Positions 8,641 through 19,488 of a stretch of DNA of 64,000 bases are shown piece by piece. The stretch's first letter is position 1, and every line of letters begins with the position of its first letter. The notes beneath the pieces are model-generated. The model made no database searches. It was not told the DNA's origin and worked only from the letters and a program-made list of their open reading frames with translations. This stretch comes from Burkholderia sp. 9120 (GTDB taxonomy: Bacteria; Pseudomonadota; Gammaproteobacteria; Burkholderiales; Burkholderiaceae): contig NZ_JQNA01000002.1 in assembly GCF_000745015.1 (NCBI RefSeq), forward strand, positions 2,108,001 to 2,172,000. Reading direction: 5' to 3'. Made by a program: the position numbers and the translations under genes.

Positions 8641-9636
8641 TCAGTGCTGCGCGACCTGCTGGATACCGGCCAACAGCCAGCCTTCGCCCGCACGATTCGC
8701 CTTCGACAGATTCCACACTTCGACGAACGGCTCGGCGGCCGCACCCGGCGCTTCGCGGATCAGGCCGGAGAAACGCACGCTCGCGAAGTACTCGTTCGCG
8801 CGCTCTTCGACGCCCAGCATCTCGGCGTTCAACTGGACGATGTCCGTCTGGTTCGACTCCGAACCGCGCGAGGACAGATCCACCTTCACTTCGGCGAACA
8901 TTTCCGGCGTCGTGAATTCGCGGATGTCTTCTGTATTGCCGACGTCCCATGCGGCTTGGAGTCGCACGAAGTACACCTTGGCGTTACGCAGGAACGCGTC
9001 CGAATCGAAACCGGCCGGTACAGCCGGTGCCGGGTTGATGGTCGGCGTGTTCAGCGGGTTGCCTTGCGGCTCGAGATACGAACCGGTGGGCGGCGCGCTG
9101 TAGCGCGGTTCCTGCGGCGCGTAACCGGTGTTGCCCGCGTTCAGCGACGGCGAAGCGCCGGCGTACGCCGGTTGCCCCGTGTCGCGCTTGCGGTTCATGA
9201 AGCGGCGGACCAGCCAGATACCGATCATGGCCAACACGGCAATCACAATCATGTTGGCCATGGCGCCGGCAAACGCGCCGCCCAGACCAAAGTGCGACAG
9301 CAACGCGGCGATGCCCAGACCGGCGGCCAGACCGGCGATCGGCCCGAGCCAGCGCGAGCGATTAGGCGCGGCCGCGGCGGCCGGCGAAGGCGCCGGAGCC
9401 GGCTGCGCACGCTGCTGCATGGCCTGATTGCTTTGGGAAGGCGACGAGGGAGCGGATTGCTGCTGAACCGTGTTCGACTGACGGCCAATACTACGGCCAC
9501 CGCCCATGCGGCGAGCTTCCGCATCGAGCGAAGCGAGGGAGCCGGCCATGATCAGACCGACCATCGCGATCAGTCCGATTCTTCTCACCAGCGACCGCTT
9601 AACCTTACGGAGAGATAACACACCTGAATCGGACAT
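8641..9636 (-). CDS. Tim44-like domain membrane protein
   Basis: This 331-residue protein has an N-terminal hydrophobic segment ending in an Ala-rich region (MVGLIMAGSLASLDAEA), a Gln/Ser/Pro-rich spacer, two membrane segments (about WLGPIAGLAAGLGIAALL and ANMIVIAVLAMIGIWLVRRFM) and a C-terminal Tim44-like domain (from FDSDAFLRNAKVYFVRLQAAWD). Bacterial Tim44 relatives are of unclear function; the fold binds lipid or protein surfaces. The start is the ATG preceded by AAAGGAAAG. It is encoded 38 bases after ubiE and ends before a strong terminator, so it is probably the last gene of that transcript. Confidence 0.85.
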   Translation of the reverse strand: MSDSGVLSLRKVKRSLVRRIGLIAMVGLIMAGSLASLDAEARRMGGGRSIGRQSNTVQQQSAPSSPSQSNQAMQQRAQPAPAPSPAAAAAPNRSRWLGPIAGLAAGLGIAALLSHFGLGGAFAGAMANMIVIAVLAMIGIWLVRRFMNRKRDTGQPAYAGASPSLNAGNTGYAPQEPRYSAPPTGSYLEPQGNPLNTPTINPAPAVPAGFDSDAFLRNAKVYFVRLQAAWDVGNTEDIREFTTPEMFAEVKVDLSSRGSESNQTDIVQLNAEMLGVEERANEYFASVRFSGLIREAPGAAAEPFVEVWNLSKANRAGEGWLLAGIQQVAQH

Positions 9637-9674
9637 TTTGGTACTTTCCTTTAAAAATCGATGGGTTAGGAACC

Positions 9675-10406
9675 CTAGTATTTGGTCCCCACATGTAAAG
9701 CTACCACGCCAGCTGACAAATTGTAATATTTGACGCCGTCCAGGCCCGCTTGTTCCATCATTGTTTTTAAAGTTTCCTGGTCCGGATGCATCCGGATCGA
9801 TTCCGCCAGGTATTGATAGCTCTCGGCGTCCTTCGCAAAGCGTTCGCCCAACCACGGCAACACCTTAAAAGAATAGACGTCGTAGACTTTTTTGAGCGGA
9901 TCCCACACCTTCGAGAACTCCAGCACCAGCAGGCGCCCCGACGGCTTCAGCACGCGCCGCATTTCGGCCAGCGCGATATCCTTGTGCGTCATGTTGCGCA
10001 AGCCGAACGCCACCGTGACCACGTCGAAGTAGTTGTCCGGAAAGGGAATTTTCTCGGCGTCGCAAAGCAGCGCCGGGGTGATCACCCCTTTGTCCAGCAA
10101 CCGGTCGCGGCCCACGCGGAGCATCGATTCGTTGATGTCGGTATGCCAGACCTCGCCGGTTTCGCCCGCCCGCTTCGCGAAGGCTTTCGACAGATCGCCC
10201 GTGCCGCCCGCGATGTCGAGCACCTTGTAACCCGGCCGCACGTTGGCCTGAGCGACCGTGAACAGCTTCCACGCCCGGTGCATCCCGCCCGACATCAGGT
10301 CGTTCATCAAGTCGTAGTTGGCGGCAACCGAATGGAACACGCCCGCCACCTTCTGCGCTTTGTCCTGTTCGTCGACCGATTGAAAGCCGAAGTGGGTTTT
10401 GCTCAT
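9675..10406 (-). CDS. ubiE: Ubiquinone/menaquinone C-methyltransferase UbiE
   Basis: This 243-residue SAM methyltransferase starts [20 protein letters not shown] and carries motif [19 protein letters not shown] plus the UbiE signatures [17 protein letters not shown] and the late [16 protein letters not shown]. UbiE methylates the benzoquinol ring (C2 position in ubiquinone synthesis; demethylmenaquinone where menaquinone is made). The length matches the family (about 250). It follows a DUF971 gene by 67 bases and precedes the Tim44-like gene. The identity is secure. Confidence 0.96.
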   Translation of the reverse strand: MSKTHFGFQSVDEQDKAQKVAGVFHSVAANYDLMNDLMSGGMHRAWKLFTVAQANVRPGYKVLDIAGGTGDLSKAFAKRAGETGEVWHTDINESMLRVGRDRLLDKGVITPALLCDAEKIPFPDNYFDVVTVAFGLRNMTHKDIALAEMRRVLKPSGRLLVLEFSKVWDPLKKVYDVYSFKVLPWLGERFAKDAESYQYLAESIRMHPDQETLKTMMEQAGLDGVKYYNLSAGVVALHVGTKY

Positions 10407-10473
10407 CGCGCTTGTCCTTTCGCGTATTCTGAAATGTTGCGCCGCATCAGCGCGGCGATCAGGGCGAATCGTA

Positions 10474-10887
10474 TCAGTGACAGTGCCCGTGCGCAGCGCC
10501 GGATGGAATCATCGGCGTATCCCGGTCGACGCCGGCTGCCTCCAGTTTGGCGAGATAGGCGGCCCAGAGTTCATCCTGATGCACCGCCATGTCGTACAAC
10601 TGGTCCCACGAATAGATGCCGGTGCCGTGCCCGTCGGAGAAAGTCGGCTGCAGCGCATAATTGCCGACGCCTTCGATCATGGTGATCGTCACGTCCCGCT
10701 TGCCGGTCTGCAGGGTTTGCTGCCCGGGCCCGTGGCCCTGCACTTCCGCCGACGGCGAATACACGCGCAACAACTCGAACGGCAGCCGGTACGCTTCGCC
10801 GTTTGCGTACTGCAATTCGAGCACACGCGATTTGGAATGCACGACCACGCCGGTCGGCACAGGTGTATCGGGGGTCAGTCCGCTCAT
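10474..10887 (-). CDS. DUF971 (GBBH-like N-terminal) domain protein
   Basis: This 137-residue protein matches DUF971: [39 protein letters not shown] and the later [19 protein letters not shown] are characteristic. The domain is homologous to the N-terminal part of gamma-butyrobetaine hydroxylase but lacks the catalytic dioxygenase domain. In bacteria it is often found near ubiquinone or iron-sulfur genes. Here it is between a HIT gene and ubiE on the same strand. The C-terminus is His-rich ([10 protein letters not shown]), which might bind metal. No biochemical role is assigned. Confidence 0.85.
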   Translation of the reverse strand: MSGLTPDTPVPTGVVVHSKSRVLELQYANGEAYRLPFELLRVYSPSAEVQGHGPGQQTLQTGKRDVTITMIEGVGNYALQPTFSDGHGTGIYSWDQLYDMAVHQDELWAAYLAKLEAAGVDRDTPMIPSGAAHGHCH

Positions 10888-10975
10888 GATCGAGCCTCAT
10901 AAGAAAACGCCGCGCCGTCCCAGCTTTGCGCCCCTGAAGAGGCCTTGGCGCGACGCAGCAAGTTGAGCTCAGCGC

Positions 10976-11404
10976 TCAACCCAATGCCTGTTCGATTTCC
11001 TGACGCACCGCTTCGCGCAGCAACGTAGCCTGCGCGCGGCGCGACGACAGCATCGCTTCGGACACCGTGCGCTGACGCGGCGCCCAGATGGGCAGCGGGA
11101 AATGCGCGTCGTTCGAAAAACGCGGAATCACGTGCCAGTGCACGTGCGGCACCTGATTGCCGAGGCTCGCGAGATTCACCTTGACCGGCTGCATGACGCG
11201 CCGCGTCGCACGTTCAACCGCATACACGGCCTTCATCACGCGATCGCGGTCGCCGTCGGCGAGGTCCGAAAATTCGGCCACATGGTTGTTCCAGATCACC
11301 CGGCAAAAGCCCGGGTAATCATGTTCGTCGGCGAGGACGACACGCAGGGTGTCGTCCTGCCACAGCACATCGCCACCGTCTTCGCGGCAAAAAACGCAGT
11401 CCAT
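10976..11404 (-). CDS. HIT family protein
   Basis: This 142-residue protein begins MDCVFCREDGGDVLWQDDTL and contains the histidine-triad signature HVHWHVIPRF. HIT proteins are nucleotide hydrolases or transferases that use the middle histidine as nucleophile. The CxxC at the N-terminus (C3, C6) is shared with many bacterial members. I start at the ATG at 11404, preceded by GAGG. A longer frame begins at 11467, inside the upstream dehydrogenase gene, and is unlikely. It follows the large dehydrogenase by 34 bases and is probably cotranscribed with it. Confidence 0.88.
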   Translation of the reverse strand: MDCVFCREDGGDVLWQDDTLRVVLADEHDYPGFCRVIWNNHVAEFSDLADGDRDRVMKAVYAVERATRRVMQPVKVNLASLGNQVPHVHWHVIPRFSNDAHFPLPIWAPRQRTVSEAMLSSRRAQATLLREAVRQEIEQALG

Positions 11405-11438
11405 CGTCGTCCTCAGGCAAGAATCGTCAGTCGTGCCA

Positions 11439-14400
11439 TTAAACCAGCACGCGCTCGATTCCGCCATTGTTCGCCCGTTGCACGTAGTCGGACATCCAGT
11501 CTTCGCCGAGCACGTGGCGTGCCATTTCGACGACGATGTAGTCCGCCTCGGTGCCCGCGTCGGCGTTATAGCGCGACAGCCCTTGCAGGCAGGACGGGCA
11601 GCTGGTGAGGATCTTCACCTCGGTGGCGCCGTTCGGCTGCGGGCCGTCACCAGCCTTGAGCACGGAGCCGTCCGGCGCACCCGCCGAGCCGGCCGACGCA
11701 TTGGCCGGATTGATCCCGTTCGCGCCGGCTTCGGCCACCAGCGGAATACCGCGCAGCTTGGCCGCACCCTTGCGCATCTCCTCTTCCTTGCGGAAGCGGA
11801 CCTGCGTGGAAATGTCGGGACGCGTCACCGCGAGCGTGCCGGATTCGCCGCAGCAGCGATCGTTTTTCTCGATCTTGTAGCCGTCCTTCTCCGAACCCAT
11901 CAACTGATTGACCAGCTTGACCGGGTCGATCGTCTTGATCGGCGAGTGGCACGGGTCGTGATACATGTAGCGCACGCCGTTCACGCCTTCGAGCTTGATG
12001 CCCTTCTCCAGCAGGAACTCGTGAATGTCGATGATCCGGCAGCCCGGGAAGATCTTGTCGAATTCGTAGCCGGCGAGCTGGTCGTAACACGTGCCGCACG
12101 ACACCACCACCGTCTTGATGTCGAGGTAGTTCAAGGTGTTGGCCACACGGTGGAACAGCACGCGGTTATCCGTGACGATCTGCTCGGCCTTGTCGAACTG
12201 ACCCGAGCCGCGCTGCGGGTAACCGCAGCACAGATAGCCCGGCGGCAGCACGGTTTGCACGCCCGCTTCCCACAACATGGCTTGCGTGGCGAGACCCACC
12301 TGCGAGAACAGCCGCTCGGAACCGCAGCCCGGGAAGTAGAACACCGCTTCCGTGTCGGCCGTGGTCGTTTTCGGATTGCGGATGATCGGGACAATCTTGT
12401 TGTCCTCGATATCGAGCAAGGCGCGCGCGGTTTTCTTCGGCAGATTGCCCGGCATCTTCTTGTTCATGAAGTGGATCACCTGCTGCGTGACCGGCGGCTT
12501 GCCGACGGTTGCCGGCGGGTGCGCCGTCTGCTTCTTCGTGAACTTCTTCAGCACTTCGTTGCCGAGGCGCTGCGCCTTGTAGCCGACGCCCATCATCGCG
12601 GTACGCGCGAGGTTGATGGTCTGCGGATTGGTTGCGTTGAGGAAGAACATGCCGGCCGCGTTGCCCGGATTGAACTTCTTCTTGCCCATCTTGCGCAGCA
12701 GGTTGCGCATGTTCATGGTCACGTCGCCGAAGTCGATTTTCACCGGACACGGCGTCACGCATTTGTGACAGACGGTGCAGTGATCGGCGACGTCGTTGAA
12801 CTCGTCCCAGTGCTTGATCGACACGCCACGGCGAGTCTGCTCTTCGTACAGGAACGCCTCGACCAGCAACGAGGTAGCGAGAATCTTGTTGCGCGGGCTG
12901 TACAACAGGTTCGCGCGCGGCACGTGGGTCGCGCACACCGGCTTGCACTTGCCGCAACGCAAACAGTCTTTGATCGACTCGGAAATCGCGCCGATGTCGG
13001 ACTGTTGCATGATCAGCGATTCGTAGCCCATCAGGCCGAAGCTCGGCGTGTAGGCGTTGCGCAGGTCGGCGCCTTCGAGCAGCTTGCCCGCGTTGAAGCG
13101 GCCGTGCGGATCGACGCGCTGCTTATACGCGCGGAATTCGCCGATTTCTTCATCGGTCAGGAATTCGAGCTTGGTAATGCCGATGCCGTGCTCGCCGGAA
13201 ATCACACCGTCGAGCGAACGCGCCAGCTTCATGATGCGTGCAACCGCCTTGTGGGCGTCCTGCAGCATCTCGTAGTTGTCGGAGTTGACCGGCAGGTTGG
13301 TGTGGACGTTGCCGTCGCCCGCGTGCATGTGCAGCGCGACGAACACACGGCCACGCAGCACCTTCTTGTGGATCGCCTGGGCTTCTTCGAGGATCGGCTT
13401 GAATTCGCCGCCATTGAAGATCTGCCGCAATTCGGCGCGGATTTCCTGCTTCCACGACACGCGGATCGTCCGGTCCTGTGTGATGTGGAACACGGTCGCG
13501 TCCGGCTGCGCGTCAGCGCGGTCGGCGAACTTCTCCGCCAGCGCTTCGTAGCCGAGACCGACCAGATAATGCTGCGCCTCGCGCACCGACAGGTCGAGCT
13601 TGTCGCGCAGAAATTCCCAACGGGTACGCACGCGCTTCATCAGATCCAGCGCTTGCTGCACACGGTCTTCGAGCAGTTCCGCGCTCGGAATTTCATTCGC
13701 GTCGTCGCTCTTGCCGAGCGGCAGCTTGCCGGCCTTGAAGAACGCTTCGAGCGCGTCGACCAGTTGCAGCTTGTTTTTGATCGACAACTCGATGTTGATC
13801 CGCTCGATGCCGTCCGTGTACTCGCCCATCCGGTTCAGCGGAATCACCACGTCTTCGTTGATCTTGAACGCGTTGGTGTGCTTGGCGATCGCGGCGGTGC
13901 GGCTGCGGTCGAGCCAGAAACGCTTGCGCGCTTCGGCGGCAACCGCAACGAAGCCCTCGCCGCTCTTGCCGTTGGCCATGCGCACCACTTCCGACGTGGC
14001 TTGCGCGACCGCATCCGGATCGTCGCCGACGATGTCGCCGATCAGCACCATCTTCGGAAACGCGTTGCGCTTGCTCTTGGTCGCGTAGCCGACCGCGCGC
14101 AGATAGCGTTCGTCGAGGTGTTCGAGACCGGCGAGAATCGCGCCGCCCTGCTTCGACGTTTCGAACAGGTAATCCTTGATTTCGACGATGCTCGGAATCG
14201 CTTCGCGCGCCTGGCCGAAGAATTCGAGGCAAACGGTGCGCGTATGCGCGGGCATCTTGTGCAGCACCCAGCGCGCGGACGTGATCAGCCCGTCGCAGCC
14301 TTCTTTCTGCACGCCCGGCAAACCGGCGAGGAATTTATCCGTGACGTCCTTGCCGAGACCTTCCTTACGGAACACGCGGCCTTTGATGTCGAGCGCCTCG

Positions 14401-15533
14401 GTGCGCAGCAGCTTCTCGCCCGGCGCGTAGTTGCCGTCGAACCAGTCGAGCCGGAAACGCGCGACTTCGATGTCGTGAATCTTGCCCATGTTGTGGTCAA
14501 GACGCGTGACTTCGAGCCAGTTGCCTTCCGGGTCGACCATACGCCACCAGGCCAGATTGTCGAGCGCCGTGCCCCACAACACTGCTTTCTTGCCGCCCGC
14601 GTTCATCGCCACGTTGCCGCCGACGCACGACGCGTCCAGCGAAGTCGGGTCGACCGCGAACACGAAGCCGGCCTGTTCGGCCGCCTCGGTCACACGACGC
14701 GTGACCACGCCCGCGCCGGAGAAAATCGTTGCGACTTTACGGTCGACGCCCGGCAATTCGGTCATCTCGACCGCGCCGAGCTGTTCGAGCTTTTCGGTGT
14801 TGATCACGGCCGAGAACGGCGTGAGCGGCACCGCGCCGCCGGTGTAACCCGTACCGCCTCCGCGCGGAATCACGGTCAGACCGAGTTCGAAACACGCCTT
14901 GATCATGCCGGCGATTTCGGCTTCGGTATCCGGCGTCAAGACGACGAACGGGTATTCGACGCGCCAGTCGGTCGCGTCGGTCACATGCGAGACGCGGGAC
15001 AAACCGTCGAACTTGATGTTGTCTTTTTCCGTGACCTTGCCGAGCACCTTGGTCGCGCGACGACGCAGGTCGTAGGTCTTCTGGAATTCGCTCTTGAAAT
15101 CGTCGACCGCGCGGCGCGCGGCCTGCACCAGCGTATCGACGCGCGCGGCGCGGTCCACGCCGGCTTCGTCGCCGTGCGCGGTCAGATCCGCGCGACGGCG
15201 CTTGTCGATCTCGGTGAGGCGGTGATGCAACGCTTCGATCAACTGCGCGCGACGCTTCGGATTGTCGAGCATGTCGTCTTGCAGATACGGATTGCGGCGC
15301 ACGACCCAGATATCGCCGAGCACTTCGTACAGCATCCGTGCCGAGCGGCCGGTGCGGCGTTCAGCGCGCAATTCGGCGAGCACCGCCCAGGCGTCGTCGC
15401 CTAACAGGCGAATAACGATTTCACGGTCGGAAAACGACGTGTAGTTATAAGGAATTTCGCGCAGACGCGCTTCAGGATCGGCGGCCACCGCAGTGGCGGC
15501 CCCGTGCGGATCGAAAACTTGAGGTGCGTTCAT
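11439..15533 (-). CDS. Giant FAD-linked oxidase / Fe-S dehydrogenase (D-2-hydroxyacid type, YdiJ-like)
   Basis: This 1,364-residue fusion has an N-terminal FAD-binding type 4 domain with the loop [13 protein letters not shown] (about 221-233), and an FAD-linked oxidase C-terminal domain with [10 protein letters not shown] (about 735-744) and GEHGIG. Two 4Fe-4S motifs follow, [11 protein letters not shown] (857-867) and [11 protein letters not shown] (919-929). The C-terminal half has two CCG modules (CCGYPQ near 1101 and CCGESG near 1226). This architecture oxidises a D-2-hydroxyacid (lactate, glycolate or 2-hydroxyglutarate) and passes electrons through Fe-S and CCG centres toward the quinone pool. 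It is longer than E. coli YdiJ (1,018). The substrate is not readable. Confidence 0.88.
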   Translation of the reverse strand: MNAPQVFDPHGAATAVAADPEARLREIPYNYTSFSDREIVIRLLGDDAWAVLAELRAERRTGRSARMLYEVLGDIWVVRRNPYLQDDMLDNPKRRAQLIEALHHRLTEIDKRRRADLTAHGDEAGVDRAARVDTLVQAARRAVDDFKSEFQKTYDLRRRATKVLGKVTEKDNIKFDGLSRVSHVTDATDWRVEYPFVVLTPDTEAEIAGMIKACFELGLTVIPRGGGTGYTGGAVPLTPFSAVINTEKLEQLGAVEMTELPGVDRKVATIFSGAGVVTRRVTEAAEQAGFVFAVDPTSLDASCVGGNVAMNAGGKKAVLWGTALDNLAWWRMVDPEGNWLEVTRLDHNMGKIHDIEVARFRLDWFDGNYAPGEKLLRTEALDIKGRVFRKEGLGKDVTDKFLAGLPGVQKEGCDGLITSARWVLHKMPAHTRTVCLEFFGQAREAIPSIVEIKDYLFETSKQGGAILAGLEHLDERYLRAVGYATKSKRNAFPKMVLIGDIVGDDPDAVAQATSEVVRMANGKSGEGFVAVAAEARKRFWLDRSRTAAIAKHTNAFKINEDVVIPLNRMGEYTDGIERINIELSIKNKLQLVDALEAFFKAGKLPLGKSDDANEIPSAELLEDRVQQALDLMKRVRTRWEFLRDKLDLSVREAQHYLVGLGYEALAEKFADRADAQPDATVFHITQDRTIRVSWKQEIRAELRQIFNGGEFKPILEEAQAIHKKVLRGRVFVALHMHAGDGNVHTNLPVNSDNYEMLQDAHKAVARIMKLARSLDGVISGEHGIGITKLEFLTDEEIGEFRAYKQRVDPHGRFNAGKLLEGADLRNAYTPSFGLMGYESLIMQQSDIGAISESIKDCLRCGKCKPVCATHVPRANLLYSPRNKILATSLLVEAFLYEEQTRRGVSIKHWDEFNDVADHCTVCHKCVTPCPVKIDFGDVTMNMRNLLRKMGKKKFNPGNAAGMFFLNATNPQTINLARTAMMGVGYKAQRLGNEVLKKFTKKQTAHPPATVGKPPVTQQVIHFMNKKMPGNLPKKTARALLDIEDNKIVPIIRNPKTTTADTEAVFYFPGCGSERLFSQVGLATQAMLWEAGVQTVLPPGYLCCGYPQRGSGQFDKAEQIVTDNRVLFHRVANTLNYLDIKTVVVSCGTCYDQLAGYEFDKIFPGCRIIDIHEFLLEKGIKLEGVNGVRYMYHDPCHSPIKTIDPVKLVNQLMGSEKDGYKIEKNDRCCGESGTLAVTRPDISTQVRFRKEEEMRKGAAKLRGIPLVAEAGANGINPANASAGSAGAPDGSVLKAGDGPQPNGATEVKILTSCPSCLQGLSRYNADAGTEADYIVVEMARHVLGEDWMSDYVQRANNGGIERVLV

Positions 15534-16037
15534 GTTCGGACGACTCGGTAGGTCAGCCCGGCGCGCTCGTCGAAGAGGCGTCGGCTGACGGTGCGCGTGG
15601 GGCGCAATGCTGGAAATCTTCTAGGGGAGCGAAGCACAACCGACGGCCTGACCCACATCGATCGCTTCGCGGCGCTCGGTTCTAGCTACACGATCGTGCG
15701 TGGCGGACGAGACGCTCCGCCGCGGGGCAAGACTCACGCGGGACGGGCATCAAGTGGGCGATCCGAGGCTGCCAGTGCATCTTCCGATCCTTATTCCAAA
15801 ATGGAATTCTACCGCATGATCCCGCCACGCGTTGACGGCTGAAATCGGGTTGGTGGCGGGGCTTCACGCGTTTTCGTCATGAATCGGACGTTCGTGCGGA
15901 GGCCGCAAATTTGCCGACCGAACGGTCGGATGGGCCGTGGGGACAGGCTTGCGGCGCATTCGCGGAAGGCCAGAGCCTGCGCGGTTGGCGCTATCATTGA
16001 CCCTTTCCCGTCCCGCAAAGCGCACCGCGCCACCCGC
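15534..16037. promoter_or_regulatory. Divergent intergenic region, dehydrogenase / ilvA, with palindrome
   Basis: These 504 bases without a convincing gene separate the minus-strand dehydrogenase from plus-strand ilvA. They hold a short inverted repeat, ATTCCA-AAA-TGGAAT (15793-15807). On the minus strand this overlaps a TAGAAT sequence that could be a -10 element about 270 bases before the dehydrogenase start. A short plus-strand frame (15591-15842) has no recognisable features and I do not call it. Confidence 0.4.
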
Positions 16038-17561
16038 ATGGCTTCCCACGACTATCTGAAGAAAACCCTGACCGCGCGCGTTTATGACGTGGCCCGCGAG
16101 ACCGAACTCGAACACGCACCGAATCTGTCGGCGCGTCTGCGCAATCCGGTCTATCTGAAGCGCGAGGACAACCAGCCGGTGTTCTCGTTCAAGGTGCGCG
16201 GCGCGTACAACAAGATGGCGCACATTCCAGCGGAAGCGCTGCAGCGTGGGGTGATTACCGCGTCGGCGGGCAATCATGCGCAGGGTGTGGCGCTGTCGGC
16301 GGCACGCATGGGCGTGAAGGCGATCATCGTGGTGCCGGTGACCACGCCGCAACTGAAGGTCGACGCAGTGCGCTCGCATGGCGGCCCGACCGTCGAGATC
16401 GTGCAGTTCGGCGAGTCGTACAGCGACGCCTATGGCCACGCGGTGAAGTTGCAGGAAGAGCGCGGCTTGACCTTCGTGCATCCGTTCGACGATCCGTATG
16501 TGATCGCTGGACAGGGTACCGTCGCGATGGAAATTCTCAGCCAGCACCAGGGCCCGATTCACGCGATCTTCGTGCCGATCGGCGGCGGTGGACTCGCGGC
16601 GGGCGTCGCTGCGTATGTCAAATCGGTGCGCCCGGAGATCAAGGTGATCGGCGTGCAGACCGACGATTCGTGCGCCATGGCCGTTTCGCTGAAAGCGGGT
16701 GAACGCGTCACGCTGAGCGAAGTGGGTCTGTTCTCGGACGGCACCGCGGTGAAGCTGGTGGGCGAAGAAACCTTCCGCCTGTGCAGCGAATATCTCGACG
16801 ACGTGCTGCTCGTGAACACCGACGCCCTCTGCGCCGCAATCAAGGATGTGTTCCAGGACACACGCAGCGTGCTCGAACCCGCAGGCTCGCTCGCGGTAGC
16901 CGGCGCGAAACAATATGCCGAGCGCGAAGGCATCGAGAATCAGACGCTGATCGCGATCACGTCGGGCGCGAACATGAACTTCGATCGCATGCGCTTCGTC
17001 GCCGAGCGCGCCGAAGTCGGTGAAGCACGCGAAGCGGTTTTTGCGGTGACGATCCCGGAAGAGCGCGGCAGCTTCCGGCGCTTCTGCGAACTGGTCGGCA
17101 CCCGCAGCGTCACCGAATTCAACTACCGGATTGCGGATGCGAATTCCGCGCACATTTTCGTTGGCGTGCAGATCCGCAATCGCAGCGAATCGGCGCAGAT
17201 CGCGGGCGCATTCGAGGCGCACGGCTTCGCGACTGTGGATTTGACCTTCGATGAACTCTCAAAGCAGCACATCCGCTACATGGTCGGCGGCCGCTCGCCG
17301 CTCGCGCACAACGAACGTCTGTTCCGTTTCGAGTTTCCCGAACGGCCGGGCGCGCTGATGAAATTCCTGTCATCGATGGCGCCGAACTGGAATATCAGCC
17401 TGTTCCATTACCGAAATCAGGGCGCGGACTACAGCTCGATCCTGGTCGGTATTCAGGTGCCCGACAGCGAGAACCCCACGTTCGACCAGTTTCTCGCCAC
17501 GCTGGGTTATCCGAACTGGGAAGAGACGCACAACCCGGTGTACCGCTTATTCCTCGCCTGA
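16038..17561 (+). CDS. ilvA: Biosynthetic threonine dehydratase
   Basis: This 507-residue PLP enzyme deaminates threonine to 2-oxobutyrate, the first step toward isoleucine. The PLP lysine lies in VFSFKVRGAYNKM, the glycine-rich phosphate loop is VPIGGGGLAAGVA, and SAGNHAQGVALSA is present. The C-terminal third contains two ACT-like regulatory regions (from GSFRRFCELVGTRSVTEFNYR and from RLFRFEFPERPGALMKFL). This matches the long, isoleucine-inhibited form rather than the catabolic one. I start at the ATG of MASHDYLKKTLTARVYDV; the same frame stays open upstream to 15879 but without family similarity. A 5'-nucleotidase and queF follow closely. Confidence 0.95.
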   Translation: MASHDYLKKTLTARVYDVARETELEHAPNLSARLRNPVYLKREDNQPVFSFKVRGAYNKMAHIPAEALQRGVITASAGNHAQGVALSAARMGVKAIIVVPVTTPQLKVDAVRSHGGPTVEIVQFGESYSDAYGHAVKLQEERGLTFVHPFDDPYVIAGQGTVAMEILSQHQGPIHAIFVPIGGGGLAAGVAAYVKSVRPEIKVIGVQTDDSCAMAVSLKAGERVTLSEVGLFSDGTAVKLVGEETFRLCSEYLDDVLLVNTDALCAAIKDVFQDTRSVLEPAGSLAVAGAKQYAEREGIENQTLIAITSGANMNFDRMRFVAERAEVGEAREAVFAVTIPEERGSFRRFCELVGTRSVTEFNYRIADANSAHIFVGVQIRNRSESAQIAGAFEAHGFATVDLTFDELSKQHIRYMVGGRSPLAHNERLFRFEFPERPGALMKFLSSMAPNWNISLFHYRNQGADYSSILVGIQVPDSENPTFDQFLATLGYPNWEETHNPVYRLFLA

Positions 17562-17584
17562 CCTTTTAGGACCGAAACACGCAG

Positions 17585-18487
17585 ATGGCTCTTACGCTTG
17601 TCGACAAACTGGTAGTGGCCATTTCTTCGCGCGCGCTGTTCGACTTCGAGGAAGAGAACCGCGTGTACGAGGACGGCGACCTTCAGCAGTATGAAGCGCT
17701 GCAGCGCGACCGGCTGACCGTGCCCGCCAAACCCGGCGTGGCGTTTCCGCTGATTCGCAAGCTGCTAGCGTTGAACGCGGGCGGGCATCGCGTGGAAGTA
17801 GTGATTTTGTCGCGCAGCGATCCGATCAGCGGATTGCGTGCGTTTCACTCGTGCCGCGAACATGGCCTTGCGATCGAGCGCGGCGTTTTTACTCGCGGGC
17901 GGGCGCCGTTCGGCTATCTGAAGCCGTTGAACGCGTCGCTGTTTCTGTCCGCGAATCAGGACGACGTGCGTGACGCGCTGGCCGCCGGATTCCCTGCCGC
18001 GCGCGTGTTGCCCGAATCGGCGAAAATGGCGAGCAAGTATCCGGACGAAATCCGCATTGCCTTCGACGGCGACGCGGTGCTGTTTTCCGATGAAGCCGAG
18101 CGCGTGTTCCAGAAAGACGGCCTGAAGGCATTCCTCGGTCATGAGATTCACAACAAGGATCTGCCGCTCGCGGACGGTCCGTTGAAGCCGTTGCTCGAAG
18201 CACTGCACCGGCTGCAAAAACTCGCGGATGAAGCTGCACCGATGCATATTCGTACGGCATTGGTGACGGCGCGCTCGGCGCCTGCGCATGAGCGCGCGAT
18301 CCGCACTTTAATGGCGTGGAACATCGAAATCGACGAAGCGATGTTTCTCGGCGGCCTCGACAAGAGCGCATTTTTGCGCGAATTCGAGCCGGACTTTTTC
18401 TTCGACGACCAAATTGGCCATTGCGAATCGGCCCGCGTCGTGACGGCGACGGGGCACGTGCTGAGTGGCATCGTGAACGCATCATGA
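17585..18487 (+). CDS. 5'-nucleotidase, NT5C-type HAD family
   Basis: This 300-residue protein resembles the cytosolic 5'-nucleotidase family (Pfam 5-nucleotidase). Visible signatures are [37 protein letters not shown] (HAD-like DGD) and the distal acidic [12 protein letters not shown]. Such enzymes dephosphorylate nucleoside monophosphates. The start ATG is 21 bases after the ilvA stop codon. Its stop codon overlaps the start of queF (ATGA), so the two are translationally coupled. Coupling of a nucleotidase to a queuosine gene may reflect salvage of guanine-derived nucleotides, but that is only inference. Confidence 0.82.
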   Translation: MALTLVDKLVVAISSRALFDFEEENRVYEDGDLQQYEALQRDRLTVPAKPGVAFPLIRKLLALNAGGHRVEVVILSRSDPISGLRAFHSCREHGLAIERGVFTRGRAPFGYLKPLNASLFLSANQDDVRDALAAGFPAARVLPESAKMASKYPDEIRIAFDGDAVLFSDEAERVFQKDGLKAFLGHEIHNKDLPLADGPLKPLLEALHRLQKLADEAAPMHIRTALVTARSAPAHERAIRTLMAWNIEIDEAMFLGGLDKSAFLREFEPDFFFDDQIGHCESARVVTATGHVLSGIVNAS

Positions 18488-19308
18488 CACCCGAACAATC
18501 ACCGCTGGGCAAGGCTTCCACTTACACCGAACAGTACGACGCTTCGTTGCTGTTTCCGATTGCGCGCAAGAATGCGCGCGAGGCGATCGGCATTGGCGCG
18601 CAGTTGCCGTTTTTCGGCACGGACATCTGGAACGCGTATGAGTTGTCGTGGCTGAATGCGCGCGGCAAGCCGCAGATCGCGGTGGCGACGTTCTTCGTGC
18701 CGGCGGATTCGCCGAATATCGTCGAGTCGAAGTCGTTCAAGCTGTATCTCGGCTCATTTGCGCAGACGGCGTTTGAGTCGATGGAGGTGGTGCGCGACAC
18801 GATCAAGCGGGACGTGTCTGCTTCGTGCGGGGCGACTGTGTCGGTGCATCTGACGGCGCCGTATGAGTTCGGCAAGTTGCAGATGGAGGAGTTTGAGGGG
18901 TTGTCGCTGGATCGGTTGGATCTGGATACCGATATTTATCAACCGGATGCTTCGTTACTGAGTGCCGCGCTCGATGAAGCGCCGGTTGAGGAGACGGTGT
19001 TTTCCAATCTGCTGAAGTCGAATTGTCCGGTGACTGGGCAACCGGATTGGGGCACGGTGCAGATCCATTATGTCGGGCCGCAGATCGATCATGCGGGGTT
19101 GTTGCGGTACATCATTTCTTATCGGAATCACACTGGGTTTCATGAGCAGTGTGTTGAGCGGATTTTTATTGATGTGCTGAAGGCTTGCAAGCCGGTCAAG
19201 CTCGCGGTGTATGCGCGCTACACGCGGCGCGGTGGGCTGGATATTAATCCGTTTCGCACCAACTATAATTTGCCGATGCCGGATAATATGCGGTTGGCGC
19301 GGCAATAA
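18484..19308 (+). CDS. queF: NADPH-dependent 7-cyano-7-deazaguanine reductase
   Basis: This 274-residue QueF of the long, two-domain (YqfF-like) type reduces preQ0 to preQ1 in queuosine biosynthesis. The conserved [12 protein letters not shown] motif is at 81-92, the catalytic Cys181 lies in [14 protein letters not shown] with Asp188, and the later NHTGFHEQC supplies the substrate-binding Glu. The ATG overlaps the previous stop codon. Codon use changes along the gene: the last third is rich in T-ending codons (ATT, TTT, GAT, AAT), unlike the GC3-rich neighbours, and this continues into the AT-rich downstream region. Identity is secure. Confidence 0.95.
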   Translation: MTPEQSPLGKASTYTEQYDASLLFPIARKNAREAIGIGAQLPFFGTDIWNAYELSWLNARGKPQIAVATFFVPADSPNIVESKSFKLYLGSFAQTAFESMEVVRDTIKRDVSASCGATVSVHLTAPYEFGKLQMEEFEGLSLDRLDLDTDIYQPDASLLSAALDEAPVEETVFSNLLKSNCPVTGQPDWGTVQIHYVGPQIDHAGLLRYIISYRNHTGFHEQCVERIFIDVLKACKPVKLAVYARYTRRGGLDINPFRTNYNLPMPDNMRLARQ

Positions 19309-19335
19309 AATTCTGATTTTTTGTTTTGTCTGTTC

Positions 19336-19473
19336 TGTGGTTTGGGTGTGGTTTTTTGGTTGTTGGCCTTTCCTTGCATTCTTGGTGGTCTATTAGCATT
19401 GTCCCGTACAGGGGCAACGCGAATAGACCACTACCAAATCAAGGAAAGGCCAACAACCCAAACCAAAACACAG
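19336..19473. repeat. Long imperfect inverted repeat between queF and ridA
   Basis: Two arms of about 50-59 bases lie between convergent genes. A perfect 19-bp match (19358-19376 with 19440-19458) and a perfect 10-bp match (19385-19394 with 19422-19431) are joined by short mismatched stretches. The apical part can pair further as TTGTCCC with GGGGCAA, allowing one G-T wobble. The arms are strongly strand-biased (G/T on the left, A/C on the right), unlike normal DNA of this genome. It probably acts as a bidirectional terminator, but its length also suits a structured RNA or a dispersed repeat element. Confidence 0.8.
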
Positions 19474-19488
19474 CGAAACCAAACCCAA

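Noticed and set aside
11349..15404. A 1,351-codon plus-strand open frame opposite the giant dehydrogenase gene
   Set aside because: Its composition is His/Arg/Val-rich with no domain, which is typical of the antisense frame of a GC3-rich gene. The minus strand has clear FAD and Fe-S motifs.
15591..15842. Short plus-strand frame in the dehydrogenase/ilvA gap
   Set aside because: No ribosome binding site or family similarity, so it is treated as chance.
15864..17222. A 452-codon minus-strand frame opposite ilvA
   Set aside because: It is Arg/His/Ala-rich with no recognisable domain, and ilvA is secure on the other strand.
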